A DNA stretch of 64,000 bases from Draconibacterium halophilum (GTDB lineage Bacteria > Bacteroidota > Bacteroidia > Bacteroidales > Prolixibacteraceae). Position numbers and translations under genes: made by a program. This document shows, piece by piece, positions 61,379 through 64,000 of the stretch. The notes below the pieces were generated by a model. The model made no database searches. It was not told the DNA's origin and saw only the letters and a list, made by a program, of their open reading frames with translations. Within the stretch, counting starts at the first letter, position 1; the number at the start of each line of letters is the position of its first letter. The stretch lies in contig NZ_CP048409.1 of the NCBI RefSeq assembly GCF_010448835.1, forward strand, positions 4,257,501 to 4,321,500, read 5' to 3'.

Positions 61379-62440
61379 ATGCAAAAACACTTGCTAAATA
61401 AACGTTACAAAATTATCGGGCACATTCTTTTTTGGATGGCCAGCGTTGTTTTTTTGTGTTTTATCTTTTTTATTTACAGCCGCGAATTTGATTTTACAAC
61501 TATTGCAAAATCAGTTGTTATAAATGCCGGATTTGCAATAGGTGTCTACTTCAATCTAAATATTCTAATCTCCCGGTTTCTTATCCGGAAACAATACATT
61601 TATTACATTTTTTGGCTGGTTGTTTTGATCTCACTCAGCAGTTTGTTTATTCAGTTATTAATTGTTTATCCACTACGTCAATTCCTTGAGGTTTCGGAGC
61701 AATTACAATCACTTAGCACCGAAACACATTCGGCCTTTTTCTTTGCAACACTCTTTTATATTGGTATAACCACATTTTTAAAACTGTTTAAAGATTGGCT
61801 GTCGCTACAAGATTTAAACTACAAACTGGCCAAAACCGAAAAAGAGAAACTCGAAGCAGAGCTAAAATCATTAAAAGGTCAGTTAAATCCGCACTTTCTA
61901 TTTAATTCACTTAATAACATCTATTCATTGTCGCTTATAAAATCGGAAAAAGTTCCTGATTTGATTTTGCGTCTTTCCGATCTGATGCGACACATTATAT
62001 ACGAATCGAAAGACAACTTTATCAGTTTGAGAAAAGAGCTGGAGTTTGTGGATAATTTTGTTGCACTTCAGCGAATACGGGTTGCCGAAAATACGATTAT
62101 TAATTACGAGAAGCCACAAATAACCAGCTCCGCGCACATTGCTCCATTATTATTTGAGCCTTTTATTGACAATGCCTTTAAGCACGGTTTACCCGGAACC
62201 GAGAACGACTATATAAACATGTCCTTCAAGATAGACGGCGATTGGTTAAATTTTGATCTTGAAAATAATTTTGCGGAACCGGAAAATTTTGACAGAAAAA
62301 ATTCGGGTATTGGAATCTCCAATGTAAAACAACGACTTAAACATCTCTACCATACTAAAGATTATCAACTTGAAGTAAAAGAAGAGAATTATACCTATTC
62401 AGTTCACTTAAGACTTAAACTTAGAGACAATGGCAATTAA
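61379..62440 (+). CDS. LytS-type sensor histidine kinase
   Basis: Membrane histidine kinase of 353 residues, LytS/YehU type (His_kinase family). About four N-terminal membrane helices (IGHILFWMASVVFLCFIFFI, SVVINAGFAIGVYFNLNILI, FWLVVLISLSSLFIQLLIVY, AFFFATLFYIGITTF), a coiled-coil linker (KLAKTEKEKLEAELKSLKGQ), then the phospho-acceptor histidine in QLNPHFLFNSLNNIYSL, and the ATPase domain with LLFEPFIDNAFKHGL (N box) and GIGISNVKQRLKHLY (G box). It has no large extracellular sensor domain. Overlaps the response regulator start by 11 bases. Confidence 0.94.
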   Translation: MQKHLLNKRYKIIGHILFWMASVVFLCFIFFIYSREFDFTTIAKSVVINAGFAIGVYFNLNILISRFLIRKQYIYYIFWLVVLISLSSLFIQLLIVYPLRQFLEVSEQLQSLSTETHSAFFFATLFYIGITTFLKLFKDWLSLQDLNYKLAKTEKEKLEAELKSLKGQLNPHFLFNSLNNIYSLSLIKSEKVPDLILRLSDLMRHIIYESKDNFISLRKELEFVDNFVALQRIRVAENTIINYEKPQITSSAHIAPLLFEPFIDNAFKHGLPGTENDYINMSFKIDGDWLNFDLENNFAEPENFDRKNSGIGISNVKQRLKHLYHTKDYQLEVKEENYTYSVHLRLKLRDNGN

Positions 62441-63167
62441 AGCACTAATAATCGACGATGAACCCCTTGCTCAAAATGTGATCAAACAATATGCGCTAAA
62501 AATACCTTCTCTCGATATTGTTGGCGCATGTAACGACGCGATTTGTGCTCAGGAGTTTTTACATAAAACCGACGTTGATCTGCTTTTCCTTGATATTAAT
62601 ATGCCAAAACTTTCAGGCATTTCGTTTCTTAAAAATTTAAACAAAGATGTACTGGTAATTTTTACTACAGCATACTCTGAATATGCACTTGAAGGTTATG
62701 AGCTTAACGCCATAGATTATTTAAAGAAACCATTTTCATTTGAACGTTTTTTTAAAGCTTTTGTAAAAGCCGAAGAGCTTTATCATTTAAAAAACAAAGC
62801 AGAGAGTTCATCGGAGAATGATATTGATACAGATTTTCTGTTTATTAAATCCAATAAAAAATCAGTTAGAATAAATTTTAACGATATATTGTATATCGAA
62901 GGTTTAGGTGATTATATAAAAATACATGTTCGCGATAATAGATTCGTGACTAATTTATCAATGAAAAAGATACATTCCTTACTGCCACAAGACCGTTTTT
63001 ACCGCACACATAAATCATTTATCATTTCTGTAGATAAAATTGATACACTTGAAGGGAACATGGTTTCTATTAACGGCGAGAAACTACCGATTGGCAACAG
63101 CTACCGTCAGGACTTTTTGCTTACATTAATAAATATACTGCCGATTAATCAGACAAAAAATTCCTGA
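62430..63167 (+). CDS. LytTR-family response regulator
   Basis: Partner of the LytS-type kinase. 245 residues: receiver domain (KALIIDDEPLAQNVIKQYAL; phospho-acceptor aspartate in DLLFLDINMPKLSG; IFTTAYSEYALEGYELNAID; KKPFSFERFFKAF) and a C-terminal LytTR DNA-binding domain (FLFIKSNKKSVRINFNDILY, EGLGDYIKIHVRDNRFVTNL, FYRTHKSFIISVDKI). The 3' end overlaps the convergent nitroreductase gene by 19 bases. Probable targets are its own operon or cell-surface genes, by family analogy only. Confidence 0.95.
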   Translation: MAIKALIIDDEPLAQNVIKQYALKIPSLDIVGACNDAICAQEFLHKTDVDLLFLDINMPKLSGISFLKNLNKDVLVIFTTAYSEYALEGYELNAIDYLKKPFSFERFFKAFVKAEELYHLKNKAESSSENDIDTDFLFIKSNKKSVRINFNDILYIEGLGDYIKIHVRDNRFVTNLSMKKIHSLLPQDRFYRTHKSFIISVDKIDTLEGNMVSINGEKLPIGNSYRQDFLLTLINILPINQTKNS

Positions 63168-63889
63168 TCTCTTAGCGTATTCATCATCTTTTCGGAGAAA
63201 AACTCATTATCATCCTTTTTATAACGCACATCGGTAAAAACCTGCGCTAAGGTTTGTTTATTGTTTTCGGCTACAAATTTATTTGATGACTCCAGACTTT
63301 CTTTAAAGGCATATAATTCATCGATTTGTGCCTTATCATAGTCTTTATATACTTCATCGTGGATAATCCCTTTTAATGGGATCCTGTCGGTTAATTCAGG
63401 CCTCTCCTCCGGATAGCCCAAGGCCACTGTGGTTACAGGAAAAGTTAGTTGGGGTAATTCAAGTAGTTCAATATGTTCCTTTGCATTGTATGCCGTAGTA
63501 CCCAAATAACAAATGCCCAATCCGTTATTCTCGGCAGCTACACAAACATTCTGTGCGGCTAGCGAGGTATCAATTAGTGCATTTGTAAACGAGATTAAAT
63601 TGTTGTAACCGGGTTGGGCTTCGTTGAATAGACACCACTTCGAAAAACGATTAAAATCGGCTACAAAAGTGAGCAAAACTGGTGCATTTTTAGCCACAGG
63701 CTGATTAAAATGCAATGGCAGTAGTTTCTCTTTCCTCTTACTATCTTTTGTAATGATGACACTATACAACTGCATATTGCCGGTTGTAGAGGCTCTTGTG
63801 CCTGAATATATGATACTTTTTAGTAAATCCGGGTCAACTACCTTATCAGAAAAATTTCTAATTGATACATGCTTATTTAATAACTCCAT
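63149..63889 (-). CDS. Nitroreductase-family NADPH-dependent reductase (NfsA-like)
   Basis: FMN-dependent reductase of 246 residues: HVSIRNFSDKVVDPDLLKSI with the SxRxF/Y start, GTRASTTGNMQLYSVII (FMN loop), ALIDTSLAAQNVCVAAENNG, GICYLGTT and TTVALGYPEERPELTDRIPL. The C-terminal helix (VFTDVRYKKDDNEFFSEKMM) fits the NfsA/FRP group. Natural substrate unknown; family members reduce quinones, flavins or nitro-compounds. Convergent with the response regulator. Confidence 0.9.
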   Translation of the reverse strand: MELLNKHVSIRNFSDKVVDPDLLKSIIYSGTRASTTGNMQLYSVIITKDSKRKEKLLPLHFNQPVAKNAPVLLTFVADFNRFSKWCLFNEAQPGYNNLISFTNALIDTSLAAQNVCVAAENNGLGICYLGTTAYNAKEHIELLELPQLTFPVTTVALGYPEERPELTDRIPLKGIIHDEVYKDYDKAQIDELYAFKESLESSNKFVAENNKQTLAQVFTDVRYKKDDNEFFSEKMMNTLRDQEFFV

Positions 63890-63944
63890 AGCAACTGCTT
63901 CATTTAAATATTTACGAGCTTATAAAAGTATTGAAAATAAAAAA

Positions 63945-63967
63945 GGGAAGCTAATAGCTTCCCCTTT
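63945..63967 (-). terminator. Terminator of a minus-strand gene beyond the right edge
   Basis: GGGAAGCT (63945-63952)/AGCTTCCC (63956-63963), loop AAT; on the minus strand TTTTTTATTTT follows. It lies upstream of the nitroreductase start, so it ends a transcript entering from beyond 64000. Confidence 0.7.
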
Positions 63968-64000
63968 CTAATCAATCAATTCGGTATTACCTTTTAATAA

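Overview
This 64 kb window comes from a chromosome of a Bacteroidota bacterium, probably a marine or sediment member of the Bacteroidales/Marinilabiliales side of the phylum; the genus cannot be fixed from sequence alone. The evidence is a SusC/SusD pair, PorT (type IX secretion), the lipoprotein-type Omp85 protein TamL, the Bacteroidota gene order hpf-tRNAs-tuf-secE-nusG-rplKAJL-rpoBC, SpII lipoproteins, and promoters of the Bacteroidota type (-7 box TAnnTTTG, -33 box TTTG) instead of -35/-10 boxes.

Layout. 1-6749: a complete trpEGDCFBA tryptophan operon (trpE runs off the left edge) whose gaps, and one coding start, are filled by palindromic dispersed repeats. 6948-8541: a small conserved gene, an acetyltransferase and a repeat-like gap ending in a tandem hairpin. 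8688-14244: a SusC/SusD locus with a third, frame-broken lipoprotein. 14341-21317: a decayed gene, then single genes (acetyltransferase, cyclophilin, S37-like peptidase, EamA exporter, TlpA-like lipoprotein, patatin, amidotransferase) with a candidate small RNA at 18273-18467. 21345-28156: a 41-bp tandem repeat, asnB, an acetyl-esterase-like protein, a DbpA-like helicase, a Nif11-like/NifX-like pair and a long palindrome. 28196-32525: a lipoprotein preceded by a 16-bp inverted repeat, an AraC-HTH/TPR membrane regulator and an Ntn-hydrolase-like protein. 32736-36397: etfB-etfA-acyl-CoA dehydrogenase. 37098-51796: the transcription/translation core cluster on the minus strand. 51913-63889: HhH protein, NSS transporter, tamL/trmH, porT-ubiE-AIR-synthase-like operon, a glycosyltransferase-LytS-LytTR operon and a nitroreductase.

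How parts work together. The trp genes encode all steps from chorismate to tryptophan. EtfAB would carry electrons from the linked acyl-CoA dehydrogenase. UbiE makes menaquinone, and PorT and TamL serve the outer membrane. The minus-strand core cluster makes tRNA, elongation factor, ribosomal stalk proteins and RNA polymerase.

Three genes (trpB, the SusCD-linked lipoprotein and rpoC) each lack exactly one base. Because rpoC is essential, these look more like sequence errors than true mutations. The most interesting unexplained items are the candidate small RNA, the inverted repeat next to the AraC/TPR regulator, the repeat translated into TrpG, the degenerate tRNA between tuf and secE, and the orphan Nif11/NifX-like pair. 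I did not find a clearly new multi-gene defence or mobile system.
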